Source of the DNA: an uncultured Lachnospiraceae bacterium
Lineage (GTDB): Bacteria; Bacillota; Clostridia; Lachnospirales; Lachnospiraceae
Assembly: GCA_902803015.1 (NCBI GenBank)
Contig: CADCOL010000210.1
Location: 1 to 9,799 of the forward strand
Length of the DNA stretch: 9,799 nucleotides
Direction of reading: 5' to 3'
Shown here: piece after piece, positions 1-7,583 of the stretch
Numbering within the stretch: the stretch's first letter is position 1
Layout: every line of letters starts with the position of its first letter
Translations under genes and position numbers: made by a program
Notes under the pieces: generated by a model
Told to the model about the DNA's origin: nothing
The model's input: the letters and a program-made list of their open reading frames with translations, nothing else
The model's database searches: none

Positions 1-449
1 GAAATTACAAATGCCGCACACAGGAAAAGAACCAGAAGCATCCTTCTTGAAATTCTGGTAGGGAAGAATTTCTTTGCGGGATAATTCCGGATATGACGAA
101 TCGTATCGTCTTTTACTATAGTACTGCATACATCCTCTTTGCCTGCAAGATCAAGCGAAGTGGTAACTCTCTCCTTTAAACCGGTGGAGTCCACTCTGAA
201 AGCCGTTTCCTTAATGCCCGGGAAGAAACGGATGGAAAACAGACTTCCCGCAATCAGCACTACCAGAAACGCGCCGAATCCCCAAAGCAATGCACCGTAG
301 AACGGAACAAAAAGCGCTATGGTATTCAGGATTCCCCAAACGGCAAGTCCTGCTGCCATCGCAGCCAGAAACCATTTAAAGAAGGTCTGAACGCAGATTC
401 TTTTTCTGACACTTTTTACGAATTGAAGAATTAATTTGTCCTTACTCAT
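1..449 (-). CDS. Membrane protein resembling the N-terminus of DUF4175-type proteins (partial, C-terminus off the left edge)
   Basis: The reading frame opens with ATG at 449 and runs without a stop to base 1, giving 149 residues of a longer protein. A GAGG ribosome binding site lies at 457-460, and the start follows the permease stop by 21 bases, so this is the next gene of the same operon. Visible features are a basic N-terminus (residues 5-25), two hydrophobic helices (about 26-47 and 51-73), a soluble stretch containing DSTGLKERVTTSLDL (87-101), and a third helix starting near 137. Two N-terminal helices, a 'GLKeRvtTslel' stretch and then another helix is the layout I associate with large DUF4175-like membrane proteins found beside MoxR/DUF58 genes. 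That family call is recalled resemblance, not a search. The gene is real; its function is unknown. Confidence 0.8.
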   Translation of the reverse strand, partial: MSKDKLILQFVKSVRKRICVQTFFKWFLAAMAAGLAVWGILNTIALFVPFYGALLWGFGAFLVVLIAGSLFSIRFFPGIKETAFRVDSTGLKERVTTSLDLAGKEDVCSTIVKDDTIRHIRNYPAKKFFPTRISRRMLLVLFLCAAFVI

Positions 450-470
450 AATGTTACCTCACTGGAACGA

Positions 471-1895
471 TTAAACATCCTGTGTATTCATGACTGACGG
501 CTGTTCCGGGGCCGGAGCCATAATATCCTGCACTTCGGTTTGTACGGTAGCGGCCTGCGCCTGTACAAACGGTGCAGGTGCCATTTCCTGTACTGCCTGC
601 TGCGCCATCGGCGGCGCGGTTTCCGCCATCTGCGGTCTTTCATATGTCATTTGCGGTTGTACAGCCTGCGGTTGTACCACCTGCGGCTCACCTGGCTGCA
701 CGGGCTGCATCGGCGTCGGAGTGCCCTCCTGCATCATCTGAGGCGCCTGCATTGGTTGTCCGTCCGGCGTCTGCATCGGAGGTGCCTGCATCGGCTGTCC
801 GTCCGGTGTCATCATCGGAGCCGCTCCCGCTGCTCCCGTTGAAGGAAGAAGCATCGCATCGAGCGCCGGATCATCCTGCACGCCGACGCGTTTCATATTC
901 TGACGTTCAAACTGACGCTCTCTCTTCTTTGTATTTTTCACGGGATTTAAACATACCCCCGCAAGTCTCAATAATCCAAATACGATTCCGCCCTGCAGAA
1001 TAAGACTGAGCGGTGTCCACAAAGTCATCAGGATATTACCCTTTTGAATATAATTCATATCCACAATGGTACGCATTCCCTGGAATGTTACATCATCGAT
1101 TTCCACACCGAGAAACGAACCGATGCAATCGAAGATGGTTACCACCGGATTGAACAACAGCAGGAATATCGCAATATCCAGATGGAATTCCGGAATATTC
1201 TGAATTGCGGTTCCGGAATAGGAAAAGTTCTGATAATAATAATTGCTGATGGCTTCGTTAATCAGTTCTCCGATTCCGTAAACGATTCCGTAACCGATGA
1301 AAGTACCGATAACCAGCATTCCCAGAATCACATAGGAAAGAATTACTGCAAATACCGTCTTTTTGGTCAGGGAGGAGAAGAAAACTCCGAACGCCGCAAT
1401 ATAGGCAATTTCCAGAATCTCTACCACAACCAGACCGAATAACTGAATCAGACTCAAACCGCCGTAGATAAATACCAGTGCCAAAAACGGCATCGTGGAA
1501 ACAATCAGCAGTATTCCGAGTGTAACGCAGGATAAATACTTACCCATAACGATTTCAAACGGTGTCATTCTGGTAGTCAGTAAAACATCCAGTGTCTGTC
1601 TTTCCTTTTCACCGGATATGGTATTCGCCGTCAGTGCCGGCATCATGGTAAACAGAACGGCTGCTTCCGTTGAAATAAGTGTAATCAGCATGTAAACCAG
1701 AGAACGATAATCGATTCTTTCTCCGGAAAGTCCTGCCACCGTCATGTATAACATGAAACCGGAGGCGATGGATGCAATCACTCCGTTAAAAATCAACATC
1801 AGAATCAGCACCTTCGGGCGCTTGATGTCTATGGACATATCTTTAAACAATACCGCATTCTTTGCGAACGGGTTTTTCTTTGTAATACTGCTCAT
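471..1895 (-). CDS. ABC-2 type transporter permease with a long Pro/Gln/Met-rich C-terminal tail
   Basis: This is the membrane subunit paired with the ATPase encoded just upstream; the pair would move a substrate out of, or reorganise it within, the cytoplasmic membrane. Hydrophobic helices lie at about residues 29-51, 67-90, 121-143, 150-173, 180-205 and 290-314, with a further hydrophobic stretch at 240-262. The conserved ABC-2 coupling segment SGEKERQTLDVLLTTRMTPF follows helix 2 (94-113). After the last helix a basic stretch (320-336) indicates a cytoplasmic C-terminus. Residues 351-474 then form a low-complexity tail with 24 Pro and 24 Gln in 124 residues, one Arg and no Lys, including a 13-residue tandem repeat. 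The ATG overlaps the ATPase stop (ATGA), with GGGAGG at 1905-1910 inside the ATPase gene, so translation is probably coupled. The substrate is unknown; family assignment is firm. Confidence 0.93.
   Translation of the reverse strand: MSSITKKNPFAKNAVLFKDMSIDIKRPKVLILMLIFNGVIASIASGFMLYMTVAGLSGERIDYRSLVYMLITLISTEAAVLFTMMPALTANTISGEKERQTLDVLLTTRMTPFEIVMGKYLSCVTLGILLIVSTMPFLALVFIYGGLSLIQLFGLVVVEILEIAYIAAFGVFFSSLTKKTVFAVILSYVILGMLVIGTFIGYGIVYGIGELINEAISNYYYQNFSYSGTAIQNIPEFHLDIAIFLLLFNPVVTIFDCIGSFLGVEIDDVTFQGMRTIVDMNYIQKGNILMTLWTPLSLILQGGIVFGLLRLAGVCLNPVKNTKKRERQFERQNMKRVGVQDDPALDAMLLPSTGAAGAAPMMTPDGQPMQAPPMQTPDGQPMQAPQMMQEGTPTPMQPVQPGEPQVVQPQAVQPQMTYERPQMAETAPPMAQQAVQEMAPAPFVQAQAATVQTEVQDIMAPAPEQPSVMNTQDV
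741..818 (-). repeat. Two 39-bp in-frame tandem repeats in the permease tail
   Basis: Units 741-779 and 780-818 are nearly identical, with about six differing positions, several of them at third codon positions. They encode PMMTPDGQPMQAP (residues 360-372) followed by PMQTPDGQPMQAP (373-385). The unit length is a multiple of three, so copy-number change would keep the frame. The bases around them encode further looser Q-P-M-rich sequence. Confidence 0.9.
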
Positions 1896-2854
1896 CTTCT
1901 GACGCCTCCCTGCTGCTGGTTACGAGCGGCCTGACCGCGGTTAACGATCTGCATAAACAATGCTTCCAGGCTTCCTTCCTGTCTGGTAAAGGAAAGAATC
2001 GGAATTCCCTCCCTTACAAGCGCGGTCAGAAGTCCCGCTTCGTCCTGCTTGTTTCCGGTAAATACAACCTCAATGATATTGGCACGGGCGGATAGATGCT
2101 GTACGTTGGGATTCTCCTGAAGAACCCGGAATGCCGCATCTATGGCATGCTCTTCCACAACGATAATAATCGGGCTCTGCATCGCTGCAGCTCTGTGAAT
2201 TTCATCGATGGTTCCCTTTAACATCATCTGTCCGTGATCGATAATTCCGATGGTCGTACACATTTCGGAAAGCTCGGGTAAAATATGCGAACTGATAATA
2301 ATCGTTTTTCCCATGGAGGAAAGATTCTTAAGAATCTCCTTTAATTCATATCTTGCTCTGGGATCAAGCCCGCTGGCCGGCTCATCAAGGAAAAGAATAT
2401 CCGGGTTATGTACCAGTGCTCTGGCTAGGCAAAGTCTTTGCTTCATACCTCGGGAAAGTCCGTTTACATCCGTATCCAGTTTATGATCAAGTTTCACAAG
2501 TCTTAACAAATCCAGGCAGAGATTATCCGCATCCTCTCCGATTAGTCCGTAAGCCGATGCGAAAAACTGCATATACTCCATCGTCGTAAAGGAATTGTAT
2601 ACGCCGAAAAAGTCCGGAACATATCCAACCTTATTGCTTAACTGTCTGTGATGGGAAAGCATCTTCTGTCCGTCGATGAACACTTCTCCGGAATCCGCGC
2701 CCAAAAGACCCACACAAATACGCATGGTAGTGGTTTTTCCGGCACCGTTGGCGCCGACGAATCCGAACAGTTCTCCGTCTCCCACCGTCAGGTTTAAGTT
2801 ACGCAATGCGTAGAACTTACCGTATCGTTTGTTTAGATTCTTTATTTCCAGCAT
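1892..2854 (-). CDS. ABC transporter ATP-binding protein
   Basis: This is a 320-residue cytoplasmic ATPase that powers the permease encoded immediately after it. The nucleotide-binding set is complete: Walker A GANGAGKT (34-41), signature LSRGMKQR (133-140), Walker B ILFLDEP (153-159), D-loop SGLD (161-164) and the switch histidine H190. At the usual Q-loop position the sequence reads GYVPDFF, placing Asp81 where Gln is common. Residues 225-320 form a C-terminal extension of the kind seen in CcmA/NatA/GldA-like (COG1131-type) drug and lipid exporters, ending in a Gln/Arg-rich tail. The ATG at 2854 has a strong AAGGAG at 2863-2868 that overlaps the stop codon of the preceding gene. The TGA stop overlaps the next start by four bases. 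The transported substrate cannot be inferred. Confidence 0.95.
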   Translation of the reverse strand: MLEIKNLNKRYGKFYALRNLNLTVGDGELFGFVGANGAGKTTTMRICVGLLGADSGEVFIDGQKMLSHHRQLSNKVGYVPDFFGVYNSFTTMEYMQFFASAYGLIGEDADNLCLDLLRLVKLDHKLDTDVNGLSRGMKQRLCLARALVHNPDILFLDEPASGLDPRARYELKEILKNLSSMGKTIIISSHILPELSEMCTTIGIIDHGQMMLKGTIDEIHRAAAMQSPIIIVVEEHAIDAAFRVLQENPNVQHLSARANIIEVVFTGNKQDEAGLLTALVREGIPILSFTRQEGSLEALFMQIVNRGQAARNQQQGGVRR

Positions 2855-2866
2855 TGGACTGTCTCC

Positions 2867-5326
2867 TTAGTTCTTCTTCTCGTTCATCTGTGAAAGCGTA
2901 ACTTTCTGCACGACGGCTTCCGTACGCTCATTTCTGTATTTCTTCGTAAACTGGATATCCTTACAGCAGGAGTTCTTGGGGAATCCGATGATGTACATGG
3001 TATACATTTCGTCCGCTTCGGGATCCAGCGTTCCGGTATAATTATAGTTCTGCGTGTTGTTTACACGGTCTTTAATGTCATCTCTCGCATTATAGTACAG
3101 ATAATCCGCAAGTGCTTCTCTGTTCGTATACTGTACAAATTTATCCGAAAGGCTTCCGAACAGGAATCCCAGCAGAATATGTTTGTCCGCCGATGTAAAT
3201 ACGACTTCGCTGTTGGAATATCCGAGGTTCTCGCCGTATTTCCATTTTACGGATCCTACGTCGAAAGTATCGCCCGCTTTCATGTCACCGATGCGAAGCA
3301 CAACACTGTCGCTGTAATTCGACTGGCCCGAATAAGGTGTCTTTGCCGCTACAACAAATACGTTTTCAAGATCCTGGCCGGTTTCGTTGTGAATGACGCA
3401 TTTTTCCGCATTCGTTTCATTTGCGTAAATGCCTTTGTTTACATCCACCGTAAATGTCTTCTCGGAAGGATAAATGCTTTCAAGAAGGAAGCGGTCGGAA
3501 CTTAATGCCACATTTCCGGAGAAACGAACCGTTTCATCATCAACACCCTCACGGAACGCAACACGGTATGAATTGGAATCCACGCTTGCGTTACTGCTGA
3601 AGTAGGATTGAATTTCACGAATCAGTTCCAGATTATACATCTTGGAGAAGCTGACTTCACAGGTACGGTTCGAAGGTGTCGTTACCGCTACATAGTTTTT
3701 CTCGTTTGCCGCAGGTTTCTGAAGTTCCAGAACCGTCATTGCATTCACACGCGGACGGATGACTCTGGTAGAGAATCCGATGCAGTAAATAAGCACTGCC
3801 AGAATAACGGAAAGAATCGGATACCAGATCCACAAACGGAATGTCTTTTTCTTCTTCTTGTTCACAAGATAAAGAACCAGAATCGCTACCAGATATCCGA
3901 TAATCGGAATCGCGTAGAAAAGTGTCGGCGGAACCGGTGCACTTGCCGCGCTGTCCAAAAGATCATCCAGTCTGTAACCCGTAGCGGAACTGGAATAATT
4001 GTAACTCATATAGGAATTCTGCTGATTCTTGTAATTCTCATCCACTTTGGGCAGGGTATATTTCCAAAGAACCCAGTACAGAATCTCCGATGCATTGGAG
4101 TAGTTCGGAATCGGATTCATGGTAAAATCGATGCCGTACAAAGCAATGTGTCCCGCACCTCTGTCGATGATATAACCCAGTGTGTAGTCGCCTCCGGGAG
4201 CATCGCCGTAGATTGTTTCCGATTCATCCTCCGTTTCCATCTCAAGAACATCCGCGGATGCAGTCGGGAAATTGTACTCTACCGGATCGGGGTCCTGAAG
4301 CCCGTATGCATAAAGATAAACTTTATCGATACAATAATCGTAATAATACTGTTCCAGATAATACGGTACGGTGCCGTTTTCGAGCTCATCCTCGTAAACT
4401 CCGTATTCATACATAAAGTCTTCAAGGCAGAGCTCATCGACATCCTCACGATAGTTGTAAAACAACTCATCGTAATACTGCATGAATTCTTCGTTATTTC
4501 TCGGATCCGTATCATCCTGCTTACCTGAGCCGTAAGTCTGGTAAAGCGGCGCATAATACGGCAATCCGAAACTTGTGGTATAGCGGGTCATCTTCTGCGG
4601 AGTAACATTCAAAACATTTCCTTTGATTTTGGAAAGTGTCTTGGAGGAGTTTGAACCGGTTCCGATGATCAAAAGACCGCCGCGGTTTACCCACATGTTA
4701 AGCGCTTCAATCTGTTTATCCGTAAGAAGATCCGTACTGAAGTTGGAAATTACAATCACTTCAAGCATATCCAGACCGTTTACGCTTTCAGGGAATGTGT
4801 CCGCCGTCAGTTCCATTAAATTCGTCTTAAATGTTTCACTTGCATAAAACTCAACATTATCCATGTAGCCGAGTGCGGAATAGTCATCGCTTAAAATTCC
4901 GACATCGATTTTCTTTGCTGCGACAGAGTCGACATTTAAGCGGTCCTCTCTCGTCCAGACCACCTTACCCTTTTTGTCTACGACACGGACACGCATTTTT
5001 CCGTAGTTATCCAGCACCTTGGCATAAAATGTTACGGTCTTCTTCTCGCCTCTTCCGATGCTGATATCCGATTCATACATGATGTTGTAATTTACTTTGT
5101 TGGGAACAATCAGCTGCAATCTGCCGGAAAAATCATTGCTTAAATTTTCCACCGTAACGGTAAAAGGGACATAGTGTCCCATTTCCGCTTTGTTGTCAAA
5201 GCCGACCTTGATCTCTGCGTTGAATTTATCCGCATCCGCCTTTGCAGGAAACGACGGGAGTAATGTCATAAGTGCCAACATTGCCCCCATCAGGATAATA
5301 CCGATGCGTTTCCAAGTTTTTTTCAT
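2867..5326 (-). CDS. Large exported membrane-anchored protein with a class-I glutamine-amidotransferase-like fold (ABC accessory protein)
   Basis: This 819-residue protein starts with a signal sequence (basic MKKTWKR, a hydrophobic core at 8-24, a likely cleavage site after AKA at 28-30). A beta-rich region (about 33-135) precedes a domain whose segments DMLEVIVISNFSTD (186-199), WVNRGGLLIIGTG (212-224) and GAGHIALYGIDF (390-401) match the pattern of DUF4350/GldG-type amidotransferase-like folds. No catalytic Cys-His pair is evident, so binding rather than catalysis is likely. Residues 257-341 are an acidic, Tyr-rich insertion. Two helices (468-488, 497-518) flank a NKKKKK cytoplasmic turn, so both the N-terminal half and residues 519-819 should be outside. 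AGGAGA lies at 5335-5340. It lies between the sigma/anti-sigma pair and the ABC genes. The fold call is inferred from sequence pattern; the function is unknown. Confidence 0.85.
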   Translation of the reverse strand: MKKTWKRIGIILMGAMLALMTLLPSFPAKADADKFNAEIKVGFDNKAEMGHYVPFTVTVENLSNDFSGRLQLIVPNKVNYNIMYESDISIGRGEKKTVTFYAKVLDNYGKMRVRVVDKKGKVVWTREDRLNVDSVAAKKIDVGILSDDYSALGYMDNVEFYASETFKTNLMELTADTFPESVNGLDMLEVIVISNFSTDLLTDKQIEALNMWVNRGGLLIIGTGSNSSKTLSKIKGNVLNVTPQKMTRYTTSFGLPYYAPLYQTYGSGKQDDTDPRNNEEFMQYYDELFYNYREDVDELCLEDFMYEYGVYEDELENGTVPYYLEQYYYDYCIDKVYLYAYGLQDPDPVEYNFPTASADVLEMETEDESETIYGDAPGGDYTLGYIIDRGAGHIALYGIDFTMNPIPNYSNASEILYWVLWKYTLPKVDENYKNQQNSYMSYNYSSSATGYRLDDLLDSAASAPVPPTLFYAIPIIGYLVAILVLYLVNKKKKKTFRLWIWYPILSVILAVLIYCIGFSTRVIRPRVNAMTVLELQKPAANEKNYVAVTTPSNRTCEVSFSKMYNLELIREIQSYFSSNASVDSNSYRVAFREGVDDETVRFSGNVALSSDRFLLESIYPSEKTFTVDVNKGIYANETNAEKCVIHNETGQDLENVFVVAAKTPYSGQSNYSDSVVLRIGDMKAGDTFDVGSVKWKYGENLGYSNSEVVFTSADKHILLGFLFGSLSDKFVQYTNREALADYLYYNARDDIKDRVNNTQNYNYTGTLDPEADEMYTMYIIGFPKNSCCKDIQFTKKYRNERTEAVVQKVTLSQMNEKKN

Positions 5327-5341
5327 TTCTTCCGTCTCCTG

Positions 5342-6121
5342 TTATTCCAATTTTTCAAGAAGAATAATTCCGTCTTCGATTGCTACGATTTTATAAAGTC
5401 CCTCGTCCGCGTCCACCAGACTGTCGTCCGATACTTTTAATACAAATGCTTCCACGCTGACATTTCCGTCCTCGTCCTTTAACAGATCCACGTCATCGGA
5501 AATCTGTACAAAAACTTCGTCGGAGTCCTTGTATACTTCCAGAATTCTTCCGTATACAATGTCCGCCCCTTCCGATTCCCCGCCGGCAGGTGCACTATAG
5601 TGTTGTTTACTGTCTTGCTTTGCTCCCTGCGTTTTCTCACGGGGATCTGCAGTAATATCGTTCCTGTCTTCAGGACGTCCTTCCGCGTCTTCCGTTGCTT
5701 CCGGTTCGGCATTCTCTGCCTCGGGTACTGCCCCGGCTTCCGCCGTAAAACCATCCGTTATTCCGTTTACTTCAAGGCTCAGGCTCTTTGCTGTTTCTGC
5801 CTGTGTTGACGCATTTTTGCTGCTGTGGGTAAGTAAAATTACCGGCAGTACCAAAACCGCAATCATCGCAACCGCCGCAAGCGCTCCGGCCCAGGGCAGA
5901 ATTACCGCGATTACCGGTTTTTTCCGTTTGGGCTTCGCTTCGGGCTTAGCCCCGGCTTTTACCTCAGGCTTGTCCGTGGTTTGCGCAGGCGTTGTTTGTG
6001 CCGGTGTGCTTTCTGCGGGATGTACTTCTTTTTCCGGAAGGGATTTCTCAATCCTTGCCCATAAATCAGGTACTTCCCCTGCGACCATCTGCTTATATTC
6101 ATTTTCCAGATTCTTACTCAT
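5342..6121 (-). CDS. Single-pass membrane protein, probable anti-sigma factor
   Basis: This 259-residue protein begins inside the end of the sigma gene (8-base overlap, TATGAGTAA), with a strong GGAGG at 6129-6133, so the two are translationally coupled. Residues 1-30 (including EYKQMVAGEVPDLWARIEKSL) form a short cytoplasmic head like that of clostridial proteins encoded next to ECF sigma factors. A Thr/Pro/Ala then Lys/Pro-rich linker (35-68) leads to one helix (about 70-97). Outside, an acidic low-complexity stretch (about 120-180) precedes a compact beta-rich acidic domain (187-259). There is no HxxxCxxC zinc-binding anti-sigma motif. The anti-sigma role is inferred from position, topology and the short head; the outer domain would be the sensor. 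It could instead be an accessory membrane protein of the operon. Confidence 0.8.
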   Translation of the reverse strand: MSKNLENEYKQMVAGEVPDLWARIEKSLPEKEVHPAESTPAQTTPAQTTDKPEVKAGAKPEAKPKRKKPVIAVILPWAGALAAVAMIAVLVLPVILLTHSSKNASTQAETAKSLSLEVNGITDGFTAEAGAVPEAENAEPEATEDAEGRPEDRNDITADPREKTQGAKQDSKQHYSAPAGGESEGADIVYGRILEVYKDSDEVFVQISDDVDLLKDEDGNVSVEAFVLKVSDDSLVDADEGLYKIVAIEDGIILLEKLE

Positions 6122-6641
6122 AACCGTACCTCCGAAGTTTCATAAGGGCGTTTTTATAGCGCCAGGTGACGGTACCGAGTGGCGTGTTTAATGCATCCGC
6201 TATTTCCTGGAAGGTCATGTCGGAGAGAATTTTCATACTCACCACAACCCGTTCTGCCTCTTTTAAGGAATTTAAGGCTTCCTGTAAGCCCACATCGGAA
6301 ATCACTTCCTCTTCCACCTGTGAAGTAACATCCTCTTCCTCCGGCAGTTCTTCCGTTAATACTTCCCTCTTGTTCTTTCTTAAGAAGTCCAATGCCATAT
6401 TTCTTGCCACGGTAGCCAGATAAGCTTTGTGTCCGTTTGACTGCGGTTTGTACTGATCCGCAATCTCCCAAAGCTTGATGAAAAACTCGCTGGTGATATC
6501 TTCGGCATTCTCTTTGGAGTTCACAATTCCGTATACAATTGTGTAAATGTAGGAAAGATAGGCTGTATAAATATCTTTCAGCCCTTCTTTGTCACCGCTT
6601 TTTATGCGGGCCATACATTCGTTAAATTCCTCTTGTGTCAC
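6114..6641 (-). CDS. ECF-type RNA polymerase sigma factor
   Basis: This directs RNA polymerase to a small set of promoters, usually including its own. With the GTG start it has 175 residues, normal for an ECF sigma. Region 2 spans about 16-92, with AEDITSEFFIKLWE (46-59) as the region 2.2 core and AYLATVARNMALDFLRKNKR (73-92) as the DNA-melting and -10 contacting part. An acidic linker (97-116) leads to region 4 (119-171), with a helix-turn-helix at about MTFQEIADALNTPLGTVTWR. I prefer GTG at 6641 because AAAGGA lies six bases upstream; an in-frame TTG at 6665 would add eight residues but has no ribosome binding site. The gene starts 58 bases after hslO with no terminator between, so it may be read through from hslO. 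Its promoter targets cannot be deduced. Confidence 0.92.
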   Translation of the reverse strand: MTQEEFNECMARIKSGDKEGLKDIYTAYLSYIYTIVYGIVNSKENAEDITSEFFIKLWEIADQYKPQSNGHKAYLATVARNMALDFLRKNKREVLTEELPEEEDVTSQVEEEVISDVGLQEALNSLKEAERVVVSMKILSDMTFQEIADALNTPLGTVTWRYKNALMKLRRYGYE

Positions 6642-6647
6642 AAAGAT

Positions 6648-6655
6648 TCCTTTCC
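6648..6655 (-). promoter_or_regulatory. Ribosome binding site deciding the sigma factor start
   Basis: GGAAAGGA read on the minus strand ends six bases before GTG 6641. The alternative TTG at 6665 is preceded by ACGTATCTTAG, with no Shine-Dalgarno match, and this site would then lie inside the coding sequence. Confidence 0.6.
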
Positions 6656-6699
6656 GAGTCTTCAACTAAGATACGTTTATGAATTGCTCTTTTTATGGA

Positions 6700-7575
6700 T
6701 TATTTTGCAATTTCCCTGATTTCTTTTAATTCTTCGACCGTAAAATCATAGTCGGTATTGCAGAAGGCACAATGTAACTGTACATTTTTCCCTTCTTCTA
6801 TCATGGAATCCAGTTCTTTCCCGCCGATGCTGATCAGCGCTTTCTTTACGCGCTCCTTGCTGCAGTTGCAGGAAAACTTCGGTTCTGCGAAGTCCACGAT
6901 TTCCGGATCCATTCCCTTTGCAATGATTTCAATCAGATCCTCGGGTGTTTTTCCTTCATCCAGAAGACCCGTCACGCTTTTGATACTGCTTAAATTCTCT
7001 TCCAGTTTTGTAATGACCTCGTCATCCGCAAAAGGAAGAAGCTGAACGATAAAGCCGCCTGCTCTTTTTACGGACAAATCCCTGTCCACCAAAACTCCCA
7101 GTCCGACACTTGAAGGGACCTGTTCGGAGTTTGCGAAATAGTAAGTAAGATCCTCCGCAATTTCACCGCTGACAATCGGAGTCTGCCCGGCATACGGTTC
7201 TTTTAGTCCCATGTCCCGGATGATGTCCAGATGTCCTGCTCCGACGGCGCCCGCAACATCGAGCTTTCCGACTGCATTCAGGGGAAGATCCACCCCGGGA
7301 TTTCCGACATAGCCTTTTACCGTGGCTTTCGAATCCGCCGTTACGGTAATTCCCCGAAGCGGTCCGTCTCCGCAAACACGGATGGTCAGAAGGTCATCCT
7401 CGCCTTTCAACATCGTCCCCATCATAACCGCTGCCGTCATCGTGCGTCCCAAAGCCGCAGTGGCAACCGGCATGGTCTGATGCCTGCTTCTGGCTGTTTC
7501 GGTAAGTATTTTTGTATCGGCGGCAAAAATACGAATCGAGGCATTCGCCGCCGTCGCTCTGACGATTTTATCCAT
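6700..7575 (-). CDS. hslO: Redox-regulated molecular chaperone Hsp33
   Basis: Hsp33 is a cytoplasmic holdase switched on by oxidation: reduced cysteines bind zinc, and disulfide formation releases zinc and exposes the substrate-binding surface. The zinc/redox site is intact as CNC (C236, C238) and CAFC (C269, C272), a CxC-30-CxxC arrangement near the C-terminus. The N-terminal core begins MDKIVRATAANASIRIFAAD and contains GVDLPLNAVGKLDVAGAVG (94-112). The frame stays open upstream to 7698, but those 41 codons overlap the methyltransferase and are low-quality sequence. ATG 7575 gives 291 residues, the normal length. The Shine-Dalgarno-like GAGAGGAAA (7591-7599) is 15 bases away, farther than usual, so initiation may depend on ribosomes finishing the methyltransferase, whose stop is 8 bases upstream. 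Confidence 0.96.
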   Translation of the reverse strand: MDKIVRATAANASIRIFAADTKILTETARSRHQTMPVATAALGRTMTAAVMMGTMLKGEDDLLTIRVCGDGPLRGITVTADSKATVKGYVGNPGVDLPLNAVGKLDVAGAVGAGHLDIIRDMGLKEPYAGQTPIVSGEIAEDLTYYFANSEQVPSSVGLGVLVDRDLSVKRAGGFIVQLLPFADDEVITKLEENLSSIKSVTGLLDEGKTPEDLIEIIAKGMDPEIVDFAEPKFSCNCSKERVKKALISIGGKELDSMIEEGKNVQLHCAFCNTDYDFTVEELKEIREIAK

Positions 7576-7583
7576 ATACTGTC

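Noticed and set aside
741..818. Tandem repeats as a CRISPR array or mobile element scar
   Set aside because: The units are adjacent without spacers, lie in frame in a protein-coding tail and have no flanking target duplication or terminal inverted repeats.
490..1003. Plus-strand frames of 83-143 codons, very rich in Cys or Ala/Pro/Ser
   Set aside because: They are mirror images of the Gln/Pro/Met-rich permease tail; the biased composition removes stop codons from the opposite strand.
3608..4528. Open frame of 306 codons on the plus strand
   Set aside because: It lies wholly antisense to the 819-residue gene, its translation is rich in Cys, Arg, His and Ile with no recognisable domain, and the minus-strand frame has a signal peptide, helices and a ribosome site.
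4279..4554. Alternative 91-codon minus-strand frame inside the 819-residue gene
   Set aside because: It is an out-of-frame shadow of the Tyr/Asp-rich insertion with Arg/Met/Ile-rich sequence and no ribosome site; the main frame is uninterrupted, so no frameshift is implied.
6642..6699. Autoregulated ECF promoter between hslO and the sigma gene
   Set aside because: TATCTT and CGTA are present, but no matching -35 such as GGAAC or TTGACA occurs at a suitable distance.
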